A stretch of 64,000 nucleotides of DNA from Halorubellus salinus (GTDB lineage Archaea > Halobacteriota > Halobacteria > Halobacteriales > Natrialbaceae). The notes beneath the pieces are model-generated. The model saw only the letters and a program-made list of their open reading frames with translations, was not told where the DNA came from and ran no database searches. Position 1 is the stretch's first letter; each line of letters begins with the position of its first letter. A program made the translations under genes and the position numbers. Positions 17,105 to 25,820 of the stretch are shown here, in pieces. The stretch covers positions 124,001 through 188,000 of the forward strand of contig NZ_JAJCVI010000007.1 in NCBI RefSeq assembly GCF_020567525.1. The letters run 5' to 3'.

Positions 17105-18013
17105 TCAGTCGTGGAGGTCGACCCTGGGGTCGTAGAGGAGGTACGCGATGTCTTGAACGAAGTTGGCGAGGACGCCGGTCAGGACCGTCAGGACGACGAG
17201 TGCGAGGACGAGGGGAAGGTCCTGTGCGAGGATGGCTTCGATCGTCAGTTCGCCGATGCCGGGGACGCCGAAGATGTACTCGACGACGAACACGGATAGC
17301 ACCAGCATCCCGAGCATGTCCGTGAAGAAGACTGTCAGGAGGGGGATGGCCGTGTGTCGGAAGATGTGTCGGCCCACCTGCCAGCTTCCGGCGCCCTTGG
17401 CGCGGGCGACGCGGACGAAGTCGGCCGAGGCGTACTGTTCGAGGATGTCGCCGGCGTAACGGAGCTGGATGGCGGCGAGGAACAGCGCCATCACGGGCGT
17501 CGGCCAGAGCGCGGCCTTGAGGTTCCGCGCCGAGAACGCGCCTTCGGCGCGGTCGTAGATGCGGATCGTGTCGAACACCTCGAAGAACGGGACGAGGAGG
17601 GTTTCGCGCATCGCGAGCGCCAGGAGGAACACCGGGATGCTCACGGCGACGATTGCTACGGCCGTGACGTACGAGTCGAGGGTCGTTCCTTCACGACCGA
17701 TGGTGTAGACTCTGGTGGCGACACCGACGACGACGGCGAACACCAGTGCTGGAACGAGGTACGCGACAGTGTACGAGAGGTGGCCGAGGACCGTTCCGAG
17801 GATCGGGTCGTCCCAGATGGTCACCAGCCACGCGAGCCAGTCGACGTACTGGGCGAGCAAGGGGTCCGACGGTGACGCAGGTACCTGCTCGCTGGCGAGC
17901 AGTCCCTCGGTGAACGGCGTGAGGACGATGTAGGCGAACACGAGGGTGAACGCCGCCCACACCGTCAGTGCAAGCCCTGCGCTCCGGCGGAGCAGGTACG
18001 CCACTCGGCTCAT
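17105..18013 (-). CDS. ABC transporter permease, peptide/nickel (DppB-like) type
   Basis: A 302-residue membrane subunit of the DppB/OppB permease family, which forms half of the channel of a peptide, nickel or oligosaccharide importer. Six helices can be drawn. The ATPase-contact loop is FVRVARAKGAGSWQVGRHIF (about residue 198) followed by IPLLT, as the family requires. Its partner, a DppC-like permease, is at 18264 on the other strand with 250 bases between. Neither ATPases nor a substrate-binding protein are in the window, so the complex must use subunits encoded elsewhere. Divergent order is unusual, since these subunits are normally in one operon. Confidence 0.88.
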   Translation of the reverse strand: MSRVAYLLRRSAGLALTVWAAFTLVFAYIVLTPFTEGLLASEQVPASPSDPLLAQYVDWLAWLVTIWDDPILGTVLGHLSYTVAYLVPALVFAVVVGVATRVYTIGREGTTLDSYVTAVAIVAVSIPVFLLALAMRETLLVPFFEVFDTIRIYDRAEGAFSARNLKAALWPTPVMALFLAAIQLRYAGDILEQYASADFVRVARAKGAGSWQVGRHIFRHTAIPLLTVFFTDMLGMLVLSVFVVEYIFGVPGIGELTIEAILAQDLPLVLALVVLTVLTGVLANFVQDIAYLLYDPRVDLHD

Positions 18014-18263
18014 GTCGCGGTCACGCAGCGCTTGCCCGACTGGGCCGGTCCGGGCCGGCCCAGTCCAGTTCCGTGGATGCTGACCGAGGCAGGCGGCCGA
18101 ATGGCTCGCTCGGATGCTGACTGGAGGAGGGGCCCGTCAGCCGGGGCAACGTTTACTTGAGGTGGGGACGCTTTGTGACACATCACTACGGTCACATCCC
18201 AAACGCTAGCCACTTAATCCTTCCAGAACACCCCCCGCCTCCGCCACACTCAATTCAGCCCTC

Positions 18264-19496
18264 ATGAGTCCGCCAGCATCAGAGCAGTCGGAATCAGTCA
18301 GTCAGACACAGCGGTTCCAGGACGTCGATTGGCAGCAAGCCTCCCGGCGCCAGCGGTGGCCATCGACTCGAACGATCGCGTTCCTCCTCGGACTCGGTGT
18401 GCTCGCCGGTGGCTTCTACTACGAGCACGTCACCGGACACTCGCTGCCGCTGGTCGCGAACGTGGAACCCCTGGACTGGCTGTTCGCCGCGTCGCTACTC
18501 GCCATCGCCACGTTCGTCGTGGCCCCTCTGATATCGTCTCCCAAGACGGCGCGGCGGTACTGGCAGCGGCTCCGCCGAAGCCCCACGGGCCTGTTGAGTC
18601 TGACGTTCGTCCTCGCGTTCGGTGCCGTGGGCATCCTCGCCCCGGTCATCGTGTCCGAACCCCAGGGCATCGCCTTCGACCAGGCGAGCCAGCCACCACT
18701 CGGAGCGGCCATCGACACCATCCACCTGTTCACTCCAGACTCCTGCCTCGGGCCGGTCACCAACGGGCGCTGTCACGGGACGCTCCAGTATCCGTTCGGA
18801 ACCACCGGCACCGGGAAGGACCTGCTCCCGTTCCTCGTACTCGGCGCGCACACGGCTCTCCTGGTTGCCGTCGTCTCGGCCAGCCTCATGGTCCCGATCG
18901 GTATCGGCGTCGGCCTGCTCGCGGCCTACAGCGACGGCCGGACCGACGAGGTCCTGATGCGTATCGCGGGAGTGTCACAGACACTGCCGGCCGTCATCGT
19001 GTACCTCCTGTTCTGGTGGTGGAACGGCGAATACCGGCTTCTCGCGTTGATACTCGTGTTCGGCGTGACGAACTGGGGTGGACTCGCCCGGCTCGTTCGC
19101 AACGAAGCGCTCCAGCTCCAGGAGCGGCCGTTCGTGAAAGCCGCGCGAGCGACCGGCGCCACCAGACTGGACGTGATGCGCCAGCACCTCCTCCCGAACA
19201 TCGCCCAACCAGTCATCACGAGCGTGACACTCCAGCTCCCGATGCTCATCGTGACCGAAGCGGCGCTCTCGTTCATCGTCCTCCAGTCGCCGTTCGACGG
19301 CGAGACGGTGACGCTCGGCGACCCCTCCGTGGTCTCCTGGGGCCAGACCATCAACCTCGGCACCGCGAGAGGCGGCGTGGCACCGGAATGGTGGGTCGCA
19401 GCCATCCCCGGCGTCTTGCTCGTCCTGACGATGCTCGCCTTCGCCATCCTCGGCCGTACGCTCGGCGACACCATCGACCCCAAAGCCGAGAACTGA
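18264..19496 (+). CDS. ABC transporter permease, peptide/nickel (DppC-like) type
   Basis: A 410-residue permease of the DppC/OppC family. A polar N-terminus (about 35 residues) is followed by two extra helices (36-95), then the usual DppC region with a long outside loop before the core. The ATPase-contact loop is FVKAARATGATRLDVMRQHL and then LPN (about 293-315). The loop contains a Cys pair (DSCLG, GRCHG) that may form a disulfide. A TATA-like CTTAATCC lies about 25 bases before the likely transcript start near 18240. It is the channel partner of the divergent gene at 17105. Confidence 0.87.
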   Translation: MSPPASEQSESVSQTQRFQDVDWQQASRRQRWPSTRTIAFLLGLGVLAGGFYYEHVTGHSLPLVANVEPLDWLFAASLLAIATFVVAPLISSPKTARRYWQRLRRSPTGLLSLTFVLAFGAVGILAPVIVSEPQGIAFDQASQPPLGAAIDTIHLFTPDSCLGPVTNGRCHGTLQYPFGTTGTGKDLLPFLVLGAHTALLVAVVSASLMVPIGIGVGLLAAYSDGRTDEVLMRIAGVSQTLPAVIVYLLFWWWNGEYRLLALILVFGVTNWGGLARLVRNEALQLQERPFVKAARATGATRLDVMRQHLLPNIAQPVITSVTLQLPMLIVTEAALSFIVLQSPFDGETVTLGDPSVVSWGQTINLGTARGGVAPEWWVAAIPGVLLVLTMLAFAILGRTLGDTIDPKAEN

Positions 19497-20055
19497 GAGC
19501 GCCTTCGACGGCGACGAACACACGGAAGCCACCTCAGGTCTCTGGATGTAGCGGTGCGTGCACGTGGCGACGGAGTCCAGTCGCGACAGTGTGCCTGTGA
19601 TGGTCGATCGCTTTCGAACGGTCGGGGCGGTGTCCACGACGAGACGTGACCGTAACTGCTCGCGAACAGTCTGGCATTCTGGTCACGCCGGGACGTCCCT
19701 GCCTGTGACCGGTCTCCGTTCGAAGAATGTGGTGGCGTATTCGCGACTGCCACAGCCCGTCCCGGGTCGTCACGTCCCGGATTCGACTTCGTCCTCGGTA
19801 CGTCTCTCTTGCCGACAGTGGTTGGGCAGCGCATCGATGACAGCTGGCAGGGCCCGTTCGAGACGGCTGCCAGATACTCTCTGGCGGAACAGCAACCAGT
19901 CACTGGACTCTTCGGACAGGTGGCGGTTGATACCAGATGAGCTACGAAGTCTCCTGGCGCGGAACGGCGAGCAAACGCGCGCACGGCGACGCCGTGTGTG
20001 CGCGAAGCCGGTGGCTCCTGATAGCGGGTCGTTCCTGGAGGGACGGCGCGGCACT
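19497..20055. other. intergenic stretch
   Basis: About 560 bases between the permease gene and the GTYTC-N7-GARAC promoter at 20056. The reading frame that later encodes the sensor protein is open through it, but it gives Arg/Ser-rich text unlike the acidic protein that follows. I see no gene here. Confidence 0.5.
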
Positions 20056-20090
20056 GTCTCAGGTCGCGAGACGACGGACGGGGATACAAC
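20056..20090 (+). promoter_or_regulatory. palindromic element GTYTC-N7-GARAC, copy 1, with TATA
   Basis: GTCTCAGGTCGCGAGAC (20056-20072) is followed 14 bases later by TATA-like GATACAAC, then by the ATG at 20119 (46 bases after the element). Four further copies in the window have the same spacing, so it is a shared regulator site just upstream of the core promoter. Confidence 0.65.
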
Positions 20091-20118
20091 CGGATCGACG
20101 TCGCACGTCCTGACATCG

Positions 20119-20781
20119 ATGCTCTCGGATTCGAGCGACGGCGTGCAAGCCAGTGGCCTCGAGCGGTTCCTGGGGCCGCTGGTCAGCTCGCGGTCGTACC
20201 GTAACCTGGTCTTCCTGCTGGTCCGACTCCCACTCGGTATCGCGTACTTCACGACGTTCTTCACCGGGCTCGTCCTCGGCGTGGTGCTGACGCCGCTCGG
20301 CGTCGGCGTCCCGTTCCTCGGTGTCGTGATCGGGTTCACTGACTACGCCGCCCGGTTCGAAGCGACCGTCAGCAACTGGCTGCTCGACACGGACCTCACG
20401 TACGTCCCGATCCACGACCCTCACGAGGAGCCGCTGGTACCGTACGTGAAGTCGACGCTCACCGAGCCACGGTCCTACCTGCTCGTCGCGTACTTCCTCG
20501 TCTCACTACCCGTCGCCATCGGCACGTTCACGTTCGTCCTGACCGCGTTCACGATAGGAGTCGTGCTGCTGCTGGCACCGGTCGCGGCGGTGACGCCTGA
20601 CGTCGAGTACACGGTCCCCGACCCTGCACTGACTGGCAGCACCATCGCGGTCGATACCCTCCCCGAGGGACTGGCGCTGTCAGTCGTCGGGCTCGCGTCG
20701 CTGGTCGTCGGCGTCCACGTCGCGAACGCCATCGCCGCCGCACACGCCGGGGGCACCGCCGCCGTCCTGCGGGCGGTCTGA
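20119..20781 (+). CDS. sensor-domain membrane protein
   Basis: A 220-residue membrane protein resembling the putative sensor domain (PF13796 type) found at the N-terminus of some kinases and next to ABC exporters. It starts with a short polar part, followed by SSRSYRNLVFLLVRLPLGI and about four helices in two pairs. It ends without a kinase or other output domain, so it is a stand-alone sensor or membrane partner. I take the ATG at 20119 because a palindrome and TATA box lie at the same distance upstream as in four other genes. It stands 145 bases before the ABC exporter genes, suggesting it works with them. Confidence 0.75.
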   Translation: MLSDSSDGVQASGLERFLGPLVSSRSYRNLVFLLVRLPLGIAYFTTFFTGLVLGVVLTPLGVGVPFLGVVIGFTDYAARFEATVSNWLLDTDLTYVPIHDPHEEPLVPYVKSTLTEPRSYLLVAYFLVSLPVAIGTFTFVLTAFTIGVVLLLAPVAAVTPDVEYTVPDPALTGSTIAVDTLPEGLALSVVGLASLVVGVHVANAIAAAHAGGTAAVLRAV

Positions 20782-20861
20782 GCGACCGCCCGCGAACCGG
20801 CCCGCGACGCGGTCGACGCACGCAGGAACTCACCGTTTCGCGAGCCCGTCCCTGCGGCACT

Positions 20862-20897
20862 GTTTCAGGGTGTGAGACCGTCGAACCCTGTTTAGGG
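20862..20897 (+). promoter_or_regulatory. palindromic element GTYTC-N7-GARAC, copy 2, with TATA
   Basis: GTTTCAGGGTGTGAGAC (20862-20878), then TATA-like TTTAGGG (20891-20897), then the ABC ATPase ATG 48 bases after the element. The layout is the same as in copy 1. Confidence 0.68.
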
Positions 20898-20926
20898 CCC
20901 TCTCGAGCGTACGTGTTCGCGTATCA

Positions 20927-21874
20927 ATGGCAGCGATCGAGATACGAGACTTGACGAAGCGATTCGGCGACGTGACGGCGGTCGACGGACTGGACCTGAC
21001 CGTCGAGTCTGGCGAAGTGTTCGGGTTCTTGGGGCCTAACGGCGCCGGGAAGTCGACGACGATCAACGTCCTGTTGGACTTCGTCGCACCGACGACGGGC
21101 AGCGCGTCGATGCTGGGATTGGACGTCGCGGACGACCGCACGGAACTCCATCGACGGATCGGTGTCGTCCCCGAGAACTACGGGCTCTACGACCGACTGA
21201 GTGGACGACGGCACGTCGAACTCGCCGTCGACCTGAAGGACGCGTCCGACGACCCGGACGCGCTGCTCGACCGCGTCGGCCTGTCGCCGGCGGACCGGGA
21301 CCGTCCCGCGGGCGAGTACTCGACTGGGATGAGTCAACGACTCGCGCTCGCGGTGGCGCTGGTCGGGTCGCCGGAGCTGCTCATCCTCGACGAACCGACC
21401 GGTGGCCTCGACCCGAACGGCGCCCGCGAACTGCGGGAACTCATCGTGGCCGAGAACGACCGCGGGGCGACCGTGTTCTTCTCGAGCCACATCCTCGAGC
21501 AGGTCGAAGCCGTCGCCGACCGCGTCGGTATCCTGCAAGACGGACGGCTGGCCGCCGTGGACAGTATCGAGCACCTCCGGCAGAACCTCGACGGTGGGGC
21601 GAGAGTCTCACTCCGCGTGGACCGCGAACCGGAGCGCGTTCCGAGCGACCTCCCGAACGTTCGCGACGTCGACGTCGGCGACGGCGTCGTCGAGGGAACG
21701 TGCCTGGAACCGGACGCGAAGCTCGCGTTCATCGACCGCGTCCGCGAGGCGGCGACCGTCACCGACGTGCGAATCGAGGAATCCTCGCTCGAGGACATGT
21801 TCGCCAGCTACACCGCCGAGGACGTCGACGCAGAGCGTGCCGAACCAGCAGCGTCAGCGGAGGGCCAGCCGTGA
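20927..21874 (+). CDS. ABC transporter ATP-binding protein (exporter type)
   Basis: A 315-residue ATPase of the CcmA/NatA/drug-exporter class. Walker A is GPNGAGKST (about residue 38), the Q-loop comes in VVPENYGLYDR, the signature is YSTGMSQRLALA, and Walker B is LLILDEP followed by TGGLDPNG. The switch His is in SSHILEQ. After the ATPase core comes a C-terminal extension (about 220-315), typical of exporter ATPases that couple to ABC-2 permeases. The permease gene overlaps its end by GTGA. The substrate is unknown. Regulation is by the element at 20862, together with the sensor protein upstream. Confidence 0.92.
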   Translation: MAAIEIRDLTKRFGDVTAVDGLDLTVESGEVFGFLGPNGAGKSTTINVLLDFVAPTTGSASMLGLDVADDRTELHRRIGVVPENYGLYDRLSGRRHVELAVDLKDASDDPDALLDRVGLSPADRDRPAGEYSTGMSQRLALAVALVGSPELLILDEPTGGLDPNGARELRELIVAENDRGATVFFSSHILEQVEAVADRVGILQDGRLAAVDSIEHLRQNLDGGARVSLRVDREPERVPSDLPNVRDVDVGDGVVEGTCLEPDAKLAFIDRVREAATVTDVRIEESSLEDMFASYTAEDVDAERAEPAASAEGQP

Positions 21875-22674
21875 GCGTCCGCACCGTCGCCCGGAAGGAC
21901 CTCGCCGACGCCGGCCGCTCGAAGTCGCTGTGGGCGGTCACCCTGCTGGTGCTGTTCGTGACCGCTGGCATCACGGCGCTCGTCGGCACGACGAGCGACG
22001 AGTCCACCGTTCAGGTGTTCCAGCTCGCGTTCCAGCTCGCGGTCCTGACGCTCCCGATCGTCGCGCTCGTCCTCGCGAAGGGCGCGATCACGGGCGAGCG
22101 CGAGTCGGGGTCGCTCCGCGTGCTCCTGAGCCTGCCGCCGTCCCGATACGACGTCCTCCTGGGGAAGTTCCTCGGTCGGACCGCGCTGATGCTCGTCGCC
22201 ACGCTCGTCGGTGGGGTCGCGACCGCCATGGTCGTCGTCACGACCCTCGGGGGTGGCGTCGAACTGCTGGTGCCGTTCGTCGGGTCGCTCGGACTGATGA
22301 CCGTGGCGTTCGTCGCGGTCGGCGTCGGCATCTCGGCCGCGAGCGCGACCGACGGCCGCGCCAACGCCTTCGCCGTGGGCGCGTACATGCTCCTCGTCGC
22401 GCTCTGGAACCTCGTCCAGGCCGGCATCCGGGCTGGGGCCACGGAACTCGGTCTGGTCGAAGCCGGGAGTCAGCCGGCGTGGCTGGAGTTCCTCGGCGTG
22501 TTCCCGCCGAACCGTGCCGCGGTCGCCGCCTACGAGTCCGCGGTCGCCGGCGGCCGGGTCTTCGCCGCCGACCCGTTCGCGTCCGTGTGGTTCCCGGTCG
22601 CCATCCTGTTCGCCTGGATCGTCGTCCCGGTCGCGTTCGGGTACCTCCGCTTCCGCGACGCCGACATCGCGTGA
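21871..22674 (+). CDS. ABC-2 type transporter permease
   Basis: A 267-residue membrane subunit with six helices and a large loop between helices 1 and 2, the usual ABC-2 form. GERESGSLRVLLSLPPSRYD after the second helix is the family's ATPase-contact segment. The start is a GTG at 21871 that shares GTGA with the ATPase stop. An upstream extension in this frame is Arg-rich and overlaps the ATPase gene. It forms the export channel with the preceding ATPase. Confidence 0.9.
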   Translation: MSVRTVARKDLADAGRSKSLWAVTLLVLFVTAGITALVGTTSDESTVQVFQLAFQLAVLTLPIVALVLAKGAITGERESGSLRVLLSLPPSRYDVLLGKFLGRTALMLVATLVGGVATAMVVVTTLGGGVELLVPFVGSLGLMTVAFVAVGVGISAASATDGRANAFAVGAYMLLVALWNLVQAGIRAGATELGLVEAGSQPAWLEFLGVFPPNRAAVAAYESAVAGGRVFAADPFASVWFPVAILFAWIVVPVAFGYLRFRDADIA

Positions 22675-23008
22675 ACCGGCCCGGTAGCCAACGCGCTGGT
22701 CGGTCCGGTCGGAGCTCGCCGTCGTCCCGCTGTCGGCGTCGTTCCCCTCACTCAGACCGGGGTCGGGAGACACGAGACGTCGTCCTAGATGGTACGAGCC
22801 GTCGAACGAACGCCGGCTGTGACTGTCGCGCACCGGGTACGCGACGTTCGCTGGTCGTCTCACGGGCAGTAGCGGGCGACTCGGAGCGATGAAGGATGGC
22901 GTGGGTTGGCGTGGAATCTCCGGGGTGAGTGTCGTCGATGGGTTGTGGAGGGGTTGTCGGATTCACTCCCGTCGTAAACGGCGGGCTTCTCTCCTCGTCG
23001 AAAGATAG
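22675..23008. other. intergenic stretch between convergent genes
   Basis: About 330 bases lying between the 3' ends of the ABC permease (+) and a winged-helix gene (-). No gene, hairpin or repeat of note was found. Confidence 0.5.
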
Positions 23009-23428
23009 TCAGTCGCCTGCGGCGGCGGCCGTGTCGGCCATGTGGTTGTTGACGGCTTGACGGACGGCGTCGAGGTCGTCGGCGGCGCTCGCGACGAGGA
23101 CGAGCGACTCGTGCACGGGCCCGTAGACGCTCATCTCGACGCCCTTCTGGGAGTACAGTTCGTCGACGACCGCAACGAGGTCCGCCTCGGTCAGACGCTT
23201 GAGGTGATAGTTCGCGTTCTGGAGGGACGTGTCGACGCGCTCGGCGAGCTCGGACTGGGTCGCCGGGCGACGGTGGAGTTCGGCGAGGAGCGACCGCGCG
23301 GTCTCCGACGTGAGCGCCGAGAAGACGTCGCCCGAGGTCTCGTCCTCGAGCCCGACGACGGTCGCCTCGTCGGTGTCGCCGTCGCCGCGCAGCTCCCGCG
23401 ACTGTAGGTCACGGATGTCTCGTCTCAC
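23009..23428 (-). CDS. winged-helix (ArsR-like) regulator
   Basis: A 139-residue regulator. Residues 32-110 form a winged helix (VFSALTSETARSLLAELHRRP, SELAERVDTSLQNANYHLKRL, then a beta wing). The short C-terminus may dimerise. There are no metal-binding cysteines, so it probably senses something other than a metal, or reports the state of a membrane partner. It lies 81 bases downstream of another winged-helix gene on the same strand and likely shares its transcript. It is a candidate reader of the palindromic GTYTC-N7-GARAC sites nearby. Confidence 0.85.
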   Translation of the reverse strand: MRRDIRDLQSRELRGDGDTDEATVVGLEDETSGDVFSALTSETARSLLAELHRRPATQSELAERVDTSLQNANYHLKRLTEADLVAVVDELYSQKGVEMSVYGPVHESLVLVASAADDLDAVRQAVNNHMADTAAAAGD

Positions 23429-23509
23429 GGCCCTACTCCCTCCTCCGGGACTGGGCGCCGTCGCTGTCTCGCCGCGACGGACGGACTCGCGTGCGCTGCT
23501 GGCGGTGGC

Positions 23510-23902
23510 TCACGCGCTCACCTCCACGGTCAGACCGTCGCCGTCGAACCCGATCTCCGCGCTGTCGACGGCCAGATGGAAGCGCTTGCGGTGGTGGCCG
23601 CCCTCCCGGATCCGCATCGAGCTCTCGACGAGGCCCGCGGATTCGAGCCTGTCGAGCCGACGGTAGACGGTCGGCCGAGAGATACTCAGTTCCTCGACGA
23701 GATCCGCGGCGGGACGCGGTCCGTCGGCGAGCACGCGCAGCACGTTCCGCGCGTGGTCGTCGCCGAGGAGCGAGAGCAGTTCCGTCGGCTCGACCGTCGG
23801 CTCCTGGCTCCGCGCCCGAGGGGTCCGCCGCGTCCTCGTGCCCTGGGTCTCGCGGCTGCCGGTCGGCGTGTCTGGACTGCGCGACGAGTCTGCTGATGAC
23901 AT
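23510..23902 (-). CDS. winged-helix regulator
   Basis: A 130-residue protein. Residues 1-40 are a polar Ser/Arg/Thr-rich tail, and 45-115 are a winged helix (LLSLLGDDHARNVLRVLADGPRP, LVEELSISRPTVYRRLDRLE, then GHHRKRFHL in the wing). It ends after a short strand. I take the ATG at 23902; a longer frame upstream would include the promoter-like element at 23969. No cysteine site is present. Because one of the two adjacent winged-helix proteins is probably the regulator of the surrounding genes, this is the better candidate for an autoregulated first gene. Confidence 0.83.
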   Translation of the reverse strand: MSSADSSRSPDTPTGSRETQGTRTRRTPRARSQEPTVEPTELLSLLGDDHARNVLRVLADGPRPAADLVEELSISRPTVYRRLDRLESAGLVESSMRIREGGHHRKRFHLAVDSAEIGFDGDGLTVEVSA

Positions 23903-23968
23903 ACAACGTCCTCGTGTCGGGTGAGCCCTGTAGGGCGACGCTATCAATCGGGACCCGACTCCAGGGAA

Positions 23969-23983
23969 CCCTCTAGCTATCGG
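23969..23983 (-). promoter_or_regulatory. element CCTCTAG-N-WATC, copy 1
   Basis: Plus-strand CCCTCTAGCTATCGG, 66 bases upstream of the winged-helix ATG at 23902 and so oriented with the minus-strand gene. The same core stands before two other minus-strand genes at 27035 and 32805. It is either an activator site or an unusual core promoter (TAGCTAGAG as TATA region). Confidence 0.5.
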
Positions 23984-24158
23984 CATTCGGGGGGTCAGGT
24001 CGACGCAAGCAGGCGCCGTCCGTCGACTGGCTCCGGGAGCGCCGCTGGCGGTGGTGCCGTGAACTGGCGGTCGACGCTCTGGACGCGTCAGGTCGAGTAT
24101 CGAGGCGAATGCGACGAGCGCCCGGTCGCGAGAGCCGATCGCGTCGGGGCACGCACCG

Positions 24159-25772
24159 TCAGCCGTCGTCCGCCGGGGACCGCCCGTGGTCGCGCTCGAA
24201 GTAGGCGTCGACCAGTTTCCGCTGGGCTCGACGCAGGTGGTAGAGCATCGTCGATCCCGCGATGTCGAGGCTCTCCGCCACCTCCGCCGACGAGCTCTCG
24301 CGCGGCGACGTGAAGTACTCCGACAGGTGCGCGGTCCGCAGAACCGTTCGCTGTCTGTCGGTCAGGCGCTCGTCGAGGTCGTCGCGGAACGCCTCCACCG
24401 ATTCCGCGTCACGCGTTCGCTCGGCCTTCGACAGTAACGTCGTGTCGGCAACGGTGTCGTCGACGGCTTCCACCAGTCGCCGGACGTCGGCGTCCGGCGG
24501 GGCTTCGGCGACGATGCGTGCCGAACCCGGAGTGTAGTCCGCCGTCTCGACCGTCGCCCCCCACGCGACGAGCGTCGCGACCGGTGTCCCTCCCTCGACG
24601 GTCGCCTGCAGTAGCGGGTCGTCTCCGGAGCGGATCCATCGGACGTCGGAGACGCCCTCGCAGGCCGCAAGCGTCGCCTTCACCTCGTCGGTCGCGCCGT
24701 CGGTGCCGAGATAGCAGACCACGGCGGCTTCGTCGCGCGGAACCGCGCCCTCGAGGGTGAGGTGACAGTCGACCTCTCGCGTGACGCGAACGAACGGGAC
24801 CGTCTCGTCGTCGACTTCGAGCGTCACCTCGGTGACGGTGTCGGCGACCAACAGGTCCTCCTGCCGGATCGCTCGGATCGCGAACCCGGCGACGCTCCCG
24901 AGAGTCTCGAGGGCGGCCCGTTCGTGCTCGTCGAACCCGTCCTCGCGCCCGGAGTAGACGGACACGACGCCGTAGACGGTTCCCTGGTGGGCGAGCGGGA
25001 CCGCGAGACACGACTGGAGGCCTTCGCCGAATGCCGCCCGGCGAACCGGCCGCGGGATCGTCGCGTCCTCGGCGATGGCCCGGATGTGCCGCGTCGTGCC
25101 GGCCGCGACAGCCGCTTGCCCCGGGAGCGTCGTTCCGGCGTCGGCCGCTGCGGAACCAGCGCCGCCCGGCTCCGTCCCGGTTACTGCGTCACCCCCAAGG
25201 GCACCCTCGATGTCTCCTCGAAGGTCCGACGGGCCGCCCGCGGACGCGAGCACTCGCAGGCGGTCGGCGGGGAAGTCCCGCTCGCCGACCCAGGCGAACC
25301 GGTAGAGGTCCGTCCCGCCGAGGTGCTCGCAGACCGTCCGGCCGACGTCCACGCGACTCGACGCGCCGATGACCTGCTCGACGACCGCCGACACCAGCGA
25401 CCCGATCCCCTGGACGCGCTCGAGTCGCTGCTCGAGGCGGTCGACCCGTCGTTCCGTCTCCTGCGCTGGCGTGCGGTCGCGGACGTACACGAGGACGCGG
25501 TCGTCCTCGCCGACGGTGACGTCGACCGCGAGCCAGCGGTCGATCCGCGGATAGTACTCCTCGAACGACCGCGCGGTCGGCGTTCCATCTTCGAACGCCG
25601 CCGGGAGTTTCGGACTGGCCGCCCGGGGGAAGCGCTCCCGGATGTCGGTCCCCCGCATCGCCTCCCTAGTCGTTTCGAGCGTCTCCGCGACCGTCTCGTT
25701 GAGGGCTTCGACGCGCCCGTCCGCCGTCGTCTCGATGACCCCGATCGGGGCCTGACGCAGTGTGTCGTCCAT
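24159..25772 (-). CDS. Bat-like regulator: PAS, GAF and HTH_10 domains
   Basis: A 537-residue protein of the bacterio-opsin activator (Bat) class. Residues 1-110 form a PAS domain (LRQAPIGVIETTADGRVEAL). A short coiled linker (about 115-135) leads to a GAF domain (135-300, SVYSGREDGF near its end). After a mixed alpha/beta region, the C-terminus has the HTH_10 DNA-binding domain (about 470-530: LTDRQRTVLRTAHLSEYF, EVAESLDIAGSTMLYHLRRA). It follows a histidine kinase gene by 48 bases in the same direction, so the two form an operon. Bat proteins in Halobacterium react to oxygen and light. Here no opsin gene is near, so its targets may be the envelope genes around it. Confidence 0.9.
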   Translation of the reverse strand: MDDTLRQAPIGVIETTADGRVEALNETVAETLETTREAMRGTDIRERFPRAASPKLPAAFEDGTPTARSFEEYYPRIDRWLAVDVTVGEDDRVLVYVRDRTPAQETERRVDRLEQRLERVQGIGSLVSAVVEQVIGASSRVDVGRTVCEHLGGTDLYRFAWVGERDFPADRLRVLASAGGPSDLRGDIEGALGGDAVTGTEPGGAGSAAADAGTTLPGQAAVAAGTTRHIRAIAEDATIPRPVRRAAFGEGLQSCLAVPLAHQGTVYGVVSVYSGREDGFDEHERAALETLGSVAGFAIRAIRQEDLLVADTVTEVTLEVDDETVPFVRVTREVDCHLTLEGAVPRDEAAVVCYLGTDGATDEVKATLAACEGVSDVRWIRSGDDPLLQATVEGGTPVATLVAWGATVETADYTPGSARIVAEAPPDADVRRLVEAVDDTVADTTLLSKAERTRDAESVEAFRDDLDERLTDRQRTVLRTAHLSEYFTSPRESSSAEVAESLDIAGSTMLYHLRRAQRKLVDAYFERDHGRSPADDG

Positions 25773-25820
25773 GACTCTCAGCTGCTCGAGGAGTGCCTCG
25801 CCGATCCGGTGGGACGCGGG

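Noticed and set aside
19558-20118. N-terminal extension of the sensor-domain protein
   Set aside because: The frame is open, but its residues are Arg/Ser-rich and unlike the rest. The regulon element and TATA box lie inside it, so the start at 20119 is preferred.
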